NCBI GenBank assembly: GCA_900759565.1
Contig: CAAEVV010000039.1
Coordinates: 1-64,000, forward strand
Length of the DNA stretch: 64,000 nt
Direction: 5' to 3'
Source: an uncultured Collinsella sp.
Lineage (GTDB): Bacteria > Actinomycetota > Coriobacteriia > Coriobacteriales > Coriobacteriaceae
Below are positions 33,193 to 41,448 of the stretch, in pieces. The notes below the pieces were generated by a model. The model saw nothing but the letters and a program-made list of their open reading frames with translations. It was not told the origin of the DNA and ran no database searches. Position numbers and translations under genes: made by a program. Each line of letters starts with the position of its first letter. Within the stretch, counting starts at the first letter, position 1.

Positions 33193-33666
33193 CTACTCCT
33201 CCCAGTAAGCATCTGCAAGCAGCTTAAAGCAGATCTTCTTGACCGGCTGTGCGCCATCGCCCGGGAACTCGAGCGTGGGCATATGCGGCTCACCGGCAAC
33301 GAACAGTGCAAACTTGTCGTCAGCAAGATCGCCGGCGATCGAAGTGTTGGAATCGACCAGATCGTAGTCGTCCTTCTCGTCAAACTCCTGGACCAGCGTC
33401 AGGCTGCCCGTGGCAACCTTAAAGGCCTCGCGACCCTCGACGTCGATCTGCAGGTCGTGATAGCGCTGATGCGTTTCGTAGTGAGCCTCGGCTTCGGGAC
33501 GCGTCGTGGGAGCCATGACGTTCGCAAAGACCTTGTCGCCCAGAATCGGATGGCTGCCGACCTCGAGCTCCGCCGGGTCGTTCTCCTCGAGCCAGTCGAT
33601 CAGCACGTCGAGGCCCTTGAGCATTCCGCGATACTCCTCGATATCGCCCAATGCACCGTAAATCAT
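33193..33666 (-). CDS. YhcH/YjgK/YiaL-family protein (putative sugar anomerase)
   Basis: A 157-residue cupin-like protein of the DUF386 family, the usual length. ETHQRYHDLQIDVEGREAF and the C-terminal HMPTLEFPG...VKKICFKL segments are typical. Members occur with sialic acid, GlcNAc and beta-galactosidase genes; one has been shown to act on sialic acid anomers, but the role here is inferred. It lies 32 bp downstream of nagA copy 2 on the same strand and is probably co-transcribed. Confidence 0.85.
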   Translation of the reverse strand: MIYGALGDIEEYRGMLKGLDVLIDWLEENDPAELEVGSHPILGDKVFANVMAPTTRPEAEAHYETHQRYHDLQIDVEGREAFKVATGSLTLVQEFDEKDDYDLVDSNTSIAGDLADDKFALFVAGEPHMPTLEFPGDGAQPVKKICFKLLADAYWEE

Positions 33667-33698
33667 CTAAATCCCCTCTCGGATCGTTTCTTTGGCGG

Positions 33699-34868
33699 CT
33701 ACTCGGTAAACGCGTTACCGACGCTGTTGCCACCCACATACGTCTCGACCAGGGTAAGGTCGGGATTGAACACGACAAAGTCGGCATAGCGACCAGGCAT
33801 AATGCTGCCACATTTATCCTCGACGTGAGCGGAGCGCGCGGGTACCTCAGTCGCCATGCGAATTGCGATATCGGCGCTCGCAAGACCCCAGTCGACGATG
33901 TTCTTGACGCCCTGTGCGAGCGTGAGCACCGAGCCGGCGATAGCAGAGCCATCGGCAAGCCAGCAAAGGTTGTCCTTCATAATGACATCCATGCCACCGC
34001 TGGTGTACTTGCCCTCGGGCATGCCGCCGCAACCCAGGCAGTCGGTGATCAGCACTGTGTGCTGCCAGCCCTTGGCCTGCAGCAGCGCCTTAATAGCAGC
34101 AGGATTCACGTGTTTGCCGTCGCAAATGATCTCGGCATAGGTGTTGGGCGTGGTCATAGCAGCCCCGACAACACCGGGCTCACGGTGATGCAGACCGCGC
34201 TGGCCGTTGTAGGTATGCGTAAAGCAGCTGGCGCCAGCATTGATCGCTGCAGCGCACTCATCATAGGTGGCATCGGAGTGGCCAATACAGGTCACGACGC
34301 CCCTTGCGCTCAGAGCCGCGGCGTAAGCGGCAGCGCCATCGCGCTCGGCCGCCATGGCGCTCTTGACGATACGACCGCCGGCGGCCTCCTGCCACTCGTC
34401 AAAAACTTTCTCGGACGGGTCGATCAGATAAGCGGGGTTCTGGGCACCCACGTGCTTCATGGTAAAGAACGGACCCTCCAGGTAGATACCCTGAATACGA
34501 GCACCGCAGAACTCAGGTCCGCGCTCTTCGTCCGCCTGTGCAATAGCAGCACAGGCGTCCTTGATCTGCTCCACGCCGTCGGTAAAGGTCGTAGGCAGCC
34601 AGCTGGTGGTACCACGACGAGCGAGCTCGGTCGAGCTTATGTTGATACCCTCGGCATCGTTATCGGTCGTGGCATGGTTATAGAAGCCATGAATGTGGGT
34701 ATCCACCATGCCCGGCGCAATCCATGTACCCGAATAATCTTTGATCTCGCAAGCGGGCTCATCGGCCTGCCAAGTGCCAAAGACGCCGTCTTCGACCATC
34801 AGGAAGCCGCCCAGCTGCGGCCCCGCCGGCAAAAAGAACTTGTCGGCCTTGATAGCATACGTGCTCAT
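33699..34868 (-). CDS. nagA: N-acetylglucosamine/galactosamine-6-phosphate deacetylase, copy 2
   Basis: 389 residues, nearly identical to the 28320 product, with the same metal and catalytic motifs (IYLEGPFF, GHSDATY, LITDCLG). Differences by eye number about 28 and are mostly conservative. Its neighbours differ from copy 1: yhcH downstream, and a GntR regulator and a NagE-type EIICB upstream, suggesting service to the GlcNAc route while copy 1 sits with agaS. The upstream Shine-Dalgarno (GGGAG) is modest. Confidence 0.9.
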   Translation of the reverse strand: MSTYAIKADKFFLPAGPQLGGFLMVEDGVFGTWQADEPACEIKDYSGTWIAPGMVDTHIHGFYNHATTDNDAEGINISSTELARRGTTSWLPTTFTDGVEQIKDACAAIAQADEERGPEFCGARIQGIYLEGPFFTMKHVGAQNPAYLIDPSEKVFDEWQEAAGGRIVKSAMAAERDGAAAYAAALSARGVVTCIGHSDATYDECAAAINAGASCFTHTYNGQRGLHHREPGVVGAAMTTPNTYAEIICDGKHVNPAAIKALLQAKGWQHTVLITDCLGCGGMPEGKYTSGGMDVIMKDNLCWLADGSAIAGSVLTLAQGVKNIVDWGLASADIAIRMATEVPARSAHVEDKCGSIMPGRYADFVVFNPDLTLVETYVGGNSVGNAFTE

Positions 34869-35011
34869 CTATGCTCCCGTACCCGCAGTGTGTTTTAGGG
34901 CGGATCAAAAACCACTGCATTGTTAATTCGAGCGATTGTTCGTTGCCTTCTACCGCTTGGCACATTTTGCACCCGCCGCAAAACACGCCAAGCCGTTTAT
35001 ACCCAATAACT

Positions 35012-35743
35012 CTAGACTGCGCGGTTGTGGTAGACCTTGTACTTAAACTGGTCGGCACGCGCAACCGAACGCGTATACTCGATAACCTCGTTGTTCATGT
35101 CATATGTGGTACGAATCAAATCCAGGACCGGTGCGCCTTCGGCAATCTCGAGCAGACGAGCGTCGGAATGGCGTGCGATACTCGCGTAGAATTCTTCCTC
35201 TGCCACGCGAACTTTCTCGTGAAAGTCCTGCTCGATCATGTCGTACAGCGATTTGTTCTCGATCATGGGGCGCTTAAGCGCAAAGAACTTGCGACTCGGC
35301 AGATATGTACACTCAATCATCAGCGGCACACCATCGGCAATACGCAGGCGCTTGATCTTGTACAGACGCTCGCCTAGGCGCGCGTTCATCTCTACGGCAA
35401 TATTCTTGTCAGCCTCGACCTCGGTAAACTCAAGAATCGTCGTCTTGGGCACACGGCCGATCGCCTTCATCTGCTCGGTAAAGCTATAGGTCTGCGTGAG
35501 GTTTGCCGTTTGCAGAGAGCGGTCGCACACCATGGTTCCACGGCCGCGCTGACGAACCACCAGGCCCAGGCGTTCAAGCTCCTGCAGGGCAAGGCGAACC
35601 GTCGTACGCGAGAGTCCGTAGCGTTCCGACAGGTCACGCTCGGACGGCAAATAGTCGCCGGGCCGAAGTTCGTGATCGATTTTATCGGTCAGCAAATCGA
35701 CGAGTTGATCGTACAGAGGTTGTTTGCGCGCTCCCATTGCCAT
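35012..35743 (-). CDS. GntR/UTRA amino-sugar regulator, copy 2 (NagR/DasR-like)
   Basis: 243 residues. The winged helix has LPSERDLSERYGLSRTTVRLAL; the UTRA sensor contains EVEADKNIAVEM and LYDMIEQDFHEKVRVAEEEF. In this family GlcN-6-P or GlcNAc-6-P releases the protein from TGGTNNNNACCA-type sites, and such sites occur just upstream of its own start (35775) and upstream of nagE (37777). The ATG at 35743 has AGG 7 bases upstream and was preferred over an in-frame start 17 codons earlier. Confidence 0.86.
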   Translation of the reverse strand: MAMGARKQPLYDQLVDLLTDKIDHELRPGDYLPSERDLSERYGLSRTTVRLALQELERLGLVVRQRGRGTMVCDRSLQTANLTQTYSFTEQMKAIGRVPKTTILEFTEVEADKNIAVEMNARLGERLYKIKRLRIADGVPLMIECTYLPSRKFFALKRPMIENKSLYDMIEQDFHEKVRVAEEEFYASIARHSDARLLEIAEGAPVLDLIRTTYDMNNEVIEYTRSVARADQFKYKVYHNRAV

Positions 35744-35774
35744 AATGATACCTGCCGGATAAATGACTCGAAAT

Positions 35775-35786
35775 TGGTTGTAACCA
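35775..35786. promoter_or_regulatory. NagR/DasR-like operator TGGTTGTAACCA
   Basis: TGGT-N4-ACCA, a near-perfect inverted repeat 32 bp upstream of the GntR start, consistent with autoregulation. Confidence 0.55.
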
Positions 35787-35914
35787 GACACCACGTACTA
35801 TAGCAGTTTTATTGGAATAACAGCAGGTCAACCAGCATATTTCAATATTGTTTGCCGGTTGATAGCCTGCGCACTGTAATACCAATTACAACGCTACATC
35901 AGGTATCGAGGTAA

Positions 35915-35951
35915 CAAAAAGGGCCGCCCCCGCGGAGCGGGACGACCCTTT
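35915..35951 (-). terminator. Terminator of nagE
   Basis: On the minus strand, an imperfect GC-rich stem AAAGGGTCGTCCCGC ... GGGGGCGGCCCTTTTT ending in a T-run, about 25 bases past the nagE stop codon. Confidence 0.75.
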
Positions 35952-35975
35952 GCAAGACAGATACGTCTTTAAGGC

Positions 35976-37466
35976 TTAGAGAAGCTTCTTGAGCTCCTCG
36001 GCAACAGCCTGGACCTGCGTGCCGATGATGACCTGGGTAGCACCCTTGTCCATCTTCATGACACCCAGAGCGCCGGCCTTCTTGCAGGCAGCCTCGTCGA
36101 CCAGAGCGGAATCGCCGAGCTCGAAGCGCAGGCGAGTAGCGCAGCAGTCAACGGTCTTGACGTTCTCCTTGCCACCGACGGCAGCAAGAACAGCGGCGGC
36201 CAGAGCGGCGAACTTGTCGTCGCCAGCAGCGGCGGAAGCGGAGGTCTCCTCGACATCCTCATCCTCGCGACCAGGGGTCATGAGGTTGAACTTGGTGATG
36301 GCGAAGCGGAACACGAGGTAGAAGACCACGAAGGCAGCGATGCCCAGCGGGATGATCATCCAGGTGTTGGCGGCAGCCGGGAGGCTAGAGGAGAACAGGA
36401 GGTCGGTAGCACCAGCGGAGAAGCAGAAGCCAGCACGGAAACCAACATAGTAGGTGACGATGGTGAAGATGCCGTACAGGGCAGCGTACACGACGTAGAG
36501 CGGGAAGCACAGGAACATGAAGCCGAACTCGAAGGGCTCGGTGACGCCGCAGACGAAGGCGCAGATGGCAGCGGAGACAACCAGGCCGATAGCAGCCTTC
36601 TTGTTCTTAGCGGTCTGAACCATAGCCAGGGCAGCGCCCGGGATACCGAACATCATGCAGGGGAAGAAGCCGGACATGTACATACCGAGGCTCCACTTGA
36701 CGTCAGCAGAGGTCTCGCCAGCCCAGAAGTGGGTCAGGTCGCCCAGGCCGATGGTGTCAAACCAGAACACGTTGTTCAGAGCGTGGTGCAGACCGGTCGG
36801 GATGAGCAGGCGGTTGAGGAAGGCGTAGATGCCAGCGCCGATACCACTCATGGCGGCGATGCCCTCACCAAGAGCAACAAGAGCACCGAAGATGAGCGGC
36901 CAAGCAAAGAGCAGGACGACGGAGACGACGATGCAGATGACGGCGGTCATGATGGCGACGCAACGCTTGCCGGAGAAGAAGGCCAGCCAGTCGGGAAGAC
37001 GAGTGTCCTTGAACTTGTTGTAGCAAGTGCCACCGATGACGGCGGACAGGATGCCGATGAAGGAGTTACCAGCGATCTTGGAGAACGCGATGCCCTCGGT
37101 CGTGGCAAGCCAAGCGGTCTGAGCATCGGCGTCCATACCACGAATGGTGCCAACAACAGCGGGGTTCAGGAGCTGCTGGATCATCAGGAAGGCGACGAGG
37201 CCAGCGAGGCCAGCGGTGCCATCGTGATCGTCGGCAAGGCCGACAGCGGCGCCGACTGCGAACAGCCAGGCCATGTTATCGATAAGAGCGCCGCCTGCCT
37301 TGATGAGCAGGAAACCGGCGGTATAGGCAAAACCGGTAGTGTCACCGGCAGCACCCATGACTGCGGGAGCGAGCAGGTAGCCCACGCCCATAAGAATACC
37401 TGCGACGGGAAGCGCCGCGACGGGAAGCATCAGCGCTTTGCCGAGCTTCTGGAGGTACTTCATCAT
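35976..37466 (-). CDS. nagE: PTS N-acetylglucosamine/glucose-type EIICB
   Basis: 496 residues. EIIC (about 1-385) has the glucose-superfamily signatures LIPTGLHHALNN and GVTEPFEF. EIIB (about 415-496) carries the phospho-Cys motif VDCCATRLRFEL. There is no EIIA domain, so a Crr-type EIIA must come from elsewhere. GlcNAc is inferred from neighbouring nagA, yhcH and NagR-like genes. The ATG at 37466 (MMKYLQKLG) has AGGAG 7 bases upstream; an in-frame start 33 codons earlier encodes an unrelated basic leader and is rejected. Three GntR-type sites and a 21-bp direct repeat lie in its 520-bp upstream region. Confidence 0.88.
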   Translation of the reverse strand: MMKYLQKLGKALMLPVAALPVAGILMGVGYLLAPAVMGAAGDTTGFAYTAGFLLIKAGGALIDNMAWLFAVGAAVGLADDHDGTAGLAGLVAFLMIQQLLNPAVVGTIRGMDADAQTAWLATTEGIAFSKIAGNSFIGILSAVIGGTCYNKFKDTRLPDWLAFFSGKRCVAIMTAVICIVVSVVLLFAWPLIFGALVALGEGIAAMSGIGAGIYAFLNRLLIPTGLHHALNNVFWFDTIGLGDLTHFWAGETSADVKWSLGMYMSGFFPCMMFGIPGAALAMVQTAKNKKAAIGLVVSAAICAFVCGVTEPFEFGFMFLCFPLYVVYAALYGIFTIVTYYVGFRAGFCFSAGATDLLFSSSLPAAANTWMIIPLGIAAFVVFYLVFRFAITKFNLMTPGREDEDVEETSASAAAGDDKFAALAAAVLAAVGGKENVKTVDCCATRLRFELGDSALVDEAACKKAGALGVMKMDKGATQVIIGTQVQAVAEELKKLL

Positions 37467-37666
37467 ATGGTATCTCCTCCAACCTTTCTTTCGTTGTTCA
37501 CCAACGAGTTCCATGTCCGCGCCTTGTGCATACCGGCTTCTCCGCTTGCCGGCATTGGTGCGCAAACTTAGACAACCCAGTCCCTATTTGGGGTTGCTGG
37601 TATGTACGGTAGCACACACTCAATTCAAACGTCCACCACATTTCGTTCAAATTACTATATCGTTGC

Positions 37667-37694
37667 CAAACGGTTATTTTTGGCCCGTAAACGG
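37667..37694. promoter_or_regulatory. 21-bp direct repeat (CAAACGG / TAAACGG) upstream of nagE
   Basis: Half-sites at 37667-37673 and 37688-37694 with the centre TTATTTTTGGCCCG, which closely resembles the centre of the lacF element (TCAATTTTTGCCCG). A further GTAAAC lies one turn-pair on, at about 37707. Confidence 0.5.
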
Positions 37695-37776
37695 TAATTT
37701 TCGCAGGTAAACATGGTGCGTTTCTTTCATTACCAAACTAATTCTTAGCAATTTCCATTCGATTTCGTCTCAAAAT

Positions 37777-37819
37777 TGGTTACTACCAGATGAACAGTGG
37801 TACCACATTGTTACTACCA
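37777..37819. promoter_or_regulatory. Three adjacent NagR-like half-palindromes upstream of nagE
   Basis: TGGTTACTACCA (37777-37788), the perfect palindrome GTGGTACCAC (37797-37806) and TTGTTACTACCA (37808-37819) lie side by side about 310 bp before nagE. TGGT-N4-ACCA is the core of DasR/NagR sites. The region between 37467 and 37987 holds no gene. Confidence 0.5.
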
Positions 37820-37908
37820 GTTTAGCCGAAATCGTTTTCACTTTATATGAATAAAGTGTCCCACAATTTGCATACAACCACCCCCTCTCATCGCCCTCCC
37901 CACAGTGC

Positions 37909-37943
37909 AAAAAACCCGCTAGAACGATATCCGTTCTAGCGGG
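37909..37943 (-). terminator. Terminator of the SurA-like gene
   Basis: A 12-bp perfect stem (CCCGCTAGAACG / CGTTCTAGCGGG) followed on the minus strand by TTTTTT, 45 bases past the stop codon. Confidence 0.92.
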
Positions 37944-37987
37944 CATATCAGATATTTTGGCTACGCGCTCGGCGGCTCGGGCAGCCC

Positions 37988-39082
37988 TTACGCAAACAGG
38001 CCGTAGATGCTGATGTTGGCCTTGGCGTAGAGGCCGTTCGCATACTCGGTCCACTTGGAGCTGGCGCTCGAAGCCTGCGAGGAATACTGCTGGTAGGCGG
38101 TGTAATAGGCGGTCATGGCCTGCTTATAGGTAGCGCTATCGGCCGTAAAGGCATCGTCAGCGAAGGCCTTAGCGTAGGTGCTACCGGCGTCCTTCCAAGT
38201 GCCCTTTGAGCTATCCCACTCGTCGCCGGCAAGGTTGATGATGTAGTCGGCGTAATCCTTGCTCGCGGTGTCCTCGTTGCCGTCAGCAGGCTCGGTCGGG
38301 GCGGTCGGCATGCTTGCGGAGCTGTCGCCGACCTTCTTCCTGTAGAGCTTCTGCAGCATAGCGGACTGGCGGACGATCTGCTTGGCCTGGTCCTTGGACA
38401 CGCCATACTGCGTGGCCATGGTCTTGTAGTCGGAGGTGCCGATGGAATCCTCGGCGTACTTCTTCATCTCCTTGGAAGAGACGGTGATGCCCTCGTCCTC
38501 GGCAGCATCGAGCAGGATCTTGTTGCGCACGTAGGACAGGATGACGTCGGCAGAGGGAGCGGTGTAGTTGCCATCGCCATCCTTGACGGTGTCGAGGCTG
38601 TACTGGCTCTCGATGGCCTCGCGCGCGGTGATGTCGCTCTTCTTGCCGTTGTAGCTGTAGCTTGCCACGGTCGAATCGAGCTGGTCCTCGGTGAGGGTCG
38701 CCGAGCCGACGCCCTTGCCGCCAAAGCCGCCATTGCCAATAAAGAAGCCGACCACCGCAGCGATCACGACTGCAACCACGAAGGTGGCAATCATCGTCTT
38801 CTTGTGCTTGGATGCATGGTCGTCTTCGTCGGAACCCAGGATATCGTCGTCCTCGTCCTGTTCCTCGGGCATGAGGTTCTCGTCAGCGGCATCCGCGGCA
38901 ATCTGAGCCTCCAGACGGGCGTCCTCCTCCTCGGCCGTCGTACCGGCAGCAATGTGCTCGGCAGACGTACCGGCGACCAGATCGACCTTCTCGTCCTCGT
39001 CACCGTCGGGGCCTTCGCCGCGCTCGATGATCTGGATGCCGTCGATTTCGTCCTTCTCGTCCTTCTTTTGGATCAGACCCAT
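37988..39082 (-). CDS. Membrane-anchored SurA_N-like protein
   Basis: 364 residues. A very acidic cytoplasmic N-terminus (1-90) is followed by one membrane segment (about 96-115, TFVVAVVIAAVVGFFIG) and an extracytoplasmic domain. Its DVILSYVRNKILLDAAEDEGI, KYAEDSIG and QAKQIVRQSAMLQKLY segments look like the helical chaperone domain of SurA/PrsA foldases. No clear catalytic parvulin domain follows. It may assist folding of exported proteins; this is inferred from fold similarity. AAGGAG precedes the ATG by 8 bases. Confidence 0.65.
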   Translation of the reverse strand: MGLIQKKDEKDEIDGIQIIERGEGPDGDEDEKVDLVAGTSAEHIAAGTTAEEEDARLEAQIAADAADENLMPEEQDEDDDILGSDEDDHASKHKKTMIATFVVAVVIAAVVGFFIGNGGFGGKGVGSATLTEDQLDSTVASYSYNGKKSDITAREAIESQYSLDTVKDGDGNYTAPSADVILSYVRNKILLDAAEDEGITVSSKEMKKYAEDSIGTSDYKTMATQYGVSKDQAKQIVRQSAMLQKLYRKKVGDSSASMPTAPTEPADGNEDTASKDYADYIINLAGDEWDSSKGTWKDAGSTYAKAFADDAFTADSATYKQAMTAYYTAYQQYSSQASSASSKWTEYANGLYAKANISIYGLFA

Positions 39083-39120
39083 ATCAGTTACTCCTTGTTA
39101 GGAAACATAGTCCTCAATAG

Positions 39121-39149
39121 AATACGCCCGACAGAGAGCCGGGCGTATT
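39121..39149 (-). terminator. Hairpin after the isocitrate dehydrogenase operon
   Basis: A 10-bp stem (AATACGCCCG / CGGGCGTATT) with a 9-base loop and a weak T-rich tail on the minus strand, 60 bases past the stop codon. Confidence 0.6.
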
Positions 39150-39208
39150 GATTCTTAGGTTATACGCAAACACTTAAGTACTATTTAGGCGTTTGCAGTC
39201 TGCATGCC

Positions 39209-40294
39209 TTAGGCCAGGTGCGCGATAACGGCATCGGCAAAGGCCTGCGTGCCCACAGCGCCCTCAACGGAGCCGGTCTGGGCACGACGAACGTCGCCGG
39301 TAACCTGCTCACCCTCGTCGAGCGTGGTAGAAACGGCGGCGCGAATGCGATTGGCCGCGTCGTTCTCGCCCAGGTGATCGAGCATCATAGCCGCAGACAG
39401 AATCTCGGCCGTGGGGTTAGCGATATCCTGGCCAGCGATATCGGGCGCGGAGCCGTGCGTTGCCTCGAAAATGGCGCAGTCGGCACCGATGTTGGAGCCG
39501 GGGGCCATCCCTAAACCGCCCACGAGGCCGGCGCACAGGTCGCTCACGATGTCGCCGTACAGGTTGGGCAGCACCAGGACATCGAAGTCGTTGGGGTTCT
39601 GGACCAGGCCCATGCAGGTGGCGTCGACGATCTTGTCGTTGAACTCGATATCGGGATAGTTGGCGGCCACCTCGCGCGCAACGCGCAGGAACAGACCATC
39701 GGTCGCCTTCATGATGTTGGCCTTATGCACGGCCGTCACCTTTTTGCGGCCGCAGCGGCGGGCGTACTCAAAGGCGTACTCCACAATACGGCGGCTCTTG
39801 GCGATGGAAATCGGCTTAATTGAGATGGCGGAATCCGCAGCGAAGGTCTTCTGACCCGAGCGCTCGACGAGCTGCGAGAGCTCCTCGACCTCGGCAGCGC
39901 CCTCATCGAACTCGATGCCGGCGTAGAGGTCCTCGGTGTTCTCGCGCACGATGACCAGGTCGACGTCGCGGAAGCGCGAGCCGTCGCCCGGCTGCGACAG
40001 GCAAGGGCGCACGCAGGCATACAGGTCGAAGTGCTTTCGCAGGGCCACATTGACGCTGCGGAAACCCGTACCGACCGGCGTGGTGATGGGGCCCTTGATA
40101 GCAACCTTGGTCTCGGCGACCGCGTCGAGCACGTGCTGAGGCAGTGGCGTGCCAAACTCGTCCATGACGCCGGCACCGGCCTCTTGGACGTTCCAATTGA
40201 TCTGGACACCGGTGGCCTCGACCACGCGGCGCATGGCCTGCGTAATCTCGGGACCGATACCGTCACCGGGAATCAGGACTACATCGTGCGCCAT
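39209..40294 (-). CDS. icd: Isocitrate/isopropylmalate dehydrogenase family, probably NAD-isocitrate dehydrogenase
   Basis: A 361-residue beta-decarboxylating dehydrogenase. GDGIGPEI opens it; GFRSVNVALRKHFDLYACVRP carries the Ser/Asn/Arg set that binds isocitrate; VRENTEDLYAGIE, VHKANIMKATDGLF and VLPNLYGDIVSDL complete the active site. The SVNVALRK segment favours isocitrate over isopropylmalate. It makes 2-oxoglutarate for glutamate synthesis. It is last in a tight four-gene operon (6 bp after the HEAT gene). GAGGAG lies 9 bases before the ATG. Confidence 0.87.
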   Translation of the reverse strand: MAHDVVLIPGDGIGPEITQAMRRVVEATGVQINWNVQEAGAGVMDEFGTPLPQHVLDAVAETKVAIKGPITTPVGTGFRSVNVALRKHFDLYACVRPCLSQPGDGSRFRDVDLVIVRENTEDLYAGIEFDEGAAEVEELSQLVERSGQKTFAADSAISIKPISIAKSRRIVEYAFEYARRCGRKKVTAVHKANIMKATDGLFLRVAREVAANYPDIEFNDKIVDATCMGLVQNPNDFDVLVLPNLYGDIVSDLCAGLVGGLGMAPGSNIGADCAIFEATHGSAPDIAGQDIANPTAEILSAAMMLDHLGENDAANRIRAAVSTTLDEGEQVTGDVRRAQTGSVEGAVGTQAFADAVIAHLA

Positions 40295-40300
40295 AATCTG

Positions 40301-40999
40301 TTACTCCTCGTCTTCGGCGGCCTCAGATTTTTTAACGCTAGCACGCTTCTTCTTTTTGGAGAGATCCAGGCCAAAACGTTTAACAAGCATTTCGCAAATC
40401 TCGCTCGAACGGGCCTTGAGATAGCTGCCCTTGCCGTTCTCGGCATCGAACTTAAGGCGCAGCGCAAGCTTCTCGGCGACCTCGGCGTCGATCTCGCCCT
40501 GGCCAAACTCGTACAGGCAACCGAGCATGTCGCGATACTCGAGGTCGCCGTGGTAGCACTGGATGGCCTCGTCCAGAATGGGCCAAGCCTCGCGCGAACG
40601 CTCGGCGCTCGTGGCGCCCCACACGCACAGCAGGCGGAAGGCGGCATAGCGCAGCGTGGAGGAAATCTCGTCGAACAGTGCGGTCTCGGCACCCTCAAAG
40701 GCATCGCCCAGCTGCTCGGGGCAGGTGGTGGCGAGCGCCGTCAGGGCATCGAGGGCCTCCCAGCGGGTCTGAGCCTCGGGGCGGTCGAGCGCCTCAATCA
40801 GCGCGGGCACGCAGGGCACGACGCGCTGCGGATCGCGCTCGGCAAGCAGGTGCAGCACGCGGGCGGCAAACTGGCGGATGCGGCGCGTGGGGCAGCCGAG
40901 CTCCTTGACCAGACGGTCGACGGCGTTCTCGTTCTCCTCTGCCAGCTGAAGCTGTGCCAGCTCCTCGTCGGTGAGCTGTTCTTCCTTGTTTTCTGCCAT
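40301..40999 (-). CDS. HEAT-repeat-like protein
   Basis: 232 residues, largely alpha-helical, with repeated segments such as RIRQFAARVLHLLAERDPQRVVPCVPALIEAL and TRWEALDALTALATTCP spaced like HEAT/PBS-lyase repeats. The C-terminus is Lys-rich. It is probably a protein-binding scaffold; no enzyme activity is suggested. It is third in the operon, 15 bp after the membrane-protein gene, and its partners are unknown. Confidence 0.7.
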   Translation of the reverse strand: MAENKEEQLTDEELAQLQLAEENENAVDRLVKELGCPTRRIRQFAARVLHLLAERDPQRVVPCVPALIEALDRPEAQTRWEALDALTALATTCPEQLGDAFEGAETALFDEISSTLRYAAFRLLCVWGATSAERSREAWPILDEAIQCYHGDLEYRDMLGCLYEFGQGEIDAEVAEKLALRLKFDAENGKGSYLKARSSEICEMLVKRFGLDLSKKKKRASVKKSEAAEDEE

Positions 41000-41014
41000 A
41001 GTTACCTCTTCTTA

Positions 41015-41443
41015 CTATTTCTTAGCGTGCTTGCCAGCACCCTTGCTGTCATCGGTGACCGAGATGAGTTGTCGGTCGGCCGCACCATTGTGACGCGCAC
41101 GACGACGCTCCTCGGCGTCGCCCGCGTCGGCGGCGGCCCGGTGAGCCTTGTTGACGTTAAAGACCTCGTCGTGCTTGCGCCACGGGCCGACGGACTCGCC
41201 AAAGCTCATCTTAAGACCGGCGATAAAGCCGCCGAGCCAGCCGATCGGCGCAAACTGCACCAGCGGGAACAGCGAGAACACCCAGGTCAGCAGGACGACT
41301 GCCGCCGCTCCTGCAAAGTTGGCAATCCAGTAGTCGCGCTTGGTGATGACGCGCTTTTCGCACGCCCACTGGCCGCACAAAAAGCCGATGTAAATCGCAA
41401 AGAGAAAGAGCACCAGCGCAAGCACCACGAACGTCCAGCTCAT
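41015..41443 (-). CDS. Small membrane protein of unknown function
   Basis: 142 residues with two membrane segments (about 2-23 and 43-66) and a basic, polar C-terminal half. The start at 41443 (MSWTFVVLAL) has GGGGAG 8 bases upstream and lies 5 bp past the stop of the dehydrogenase gene, so the two are translated together. I do not recognise the family. Confidence 0.72.
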   Translation of the reverse strand: MSWTFVVLALVLFLFAIYIGFLCGQWACEKRVITKRDYWIANFAGAAAVVLLTWVFSLFPLVQFAPIGWLGGFIAGLKMSFGESVGPWRKHDEVFNVNKAHRAAADAGDAEERRRARHNGAADRQLISVTDDSKGAGKHAKK

Positions 41444-41448
41444 GGGCG

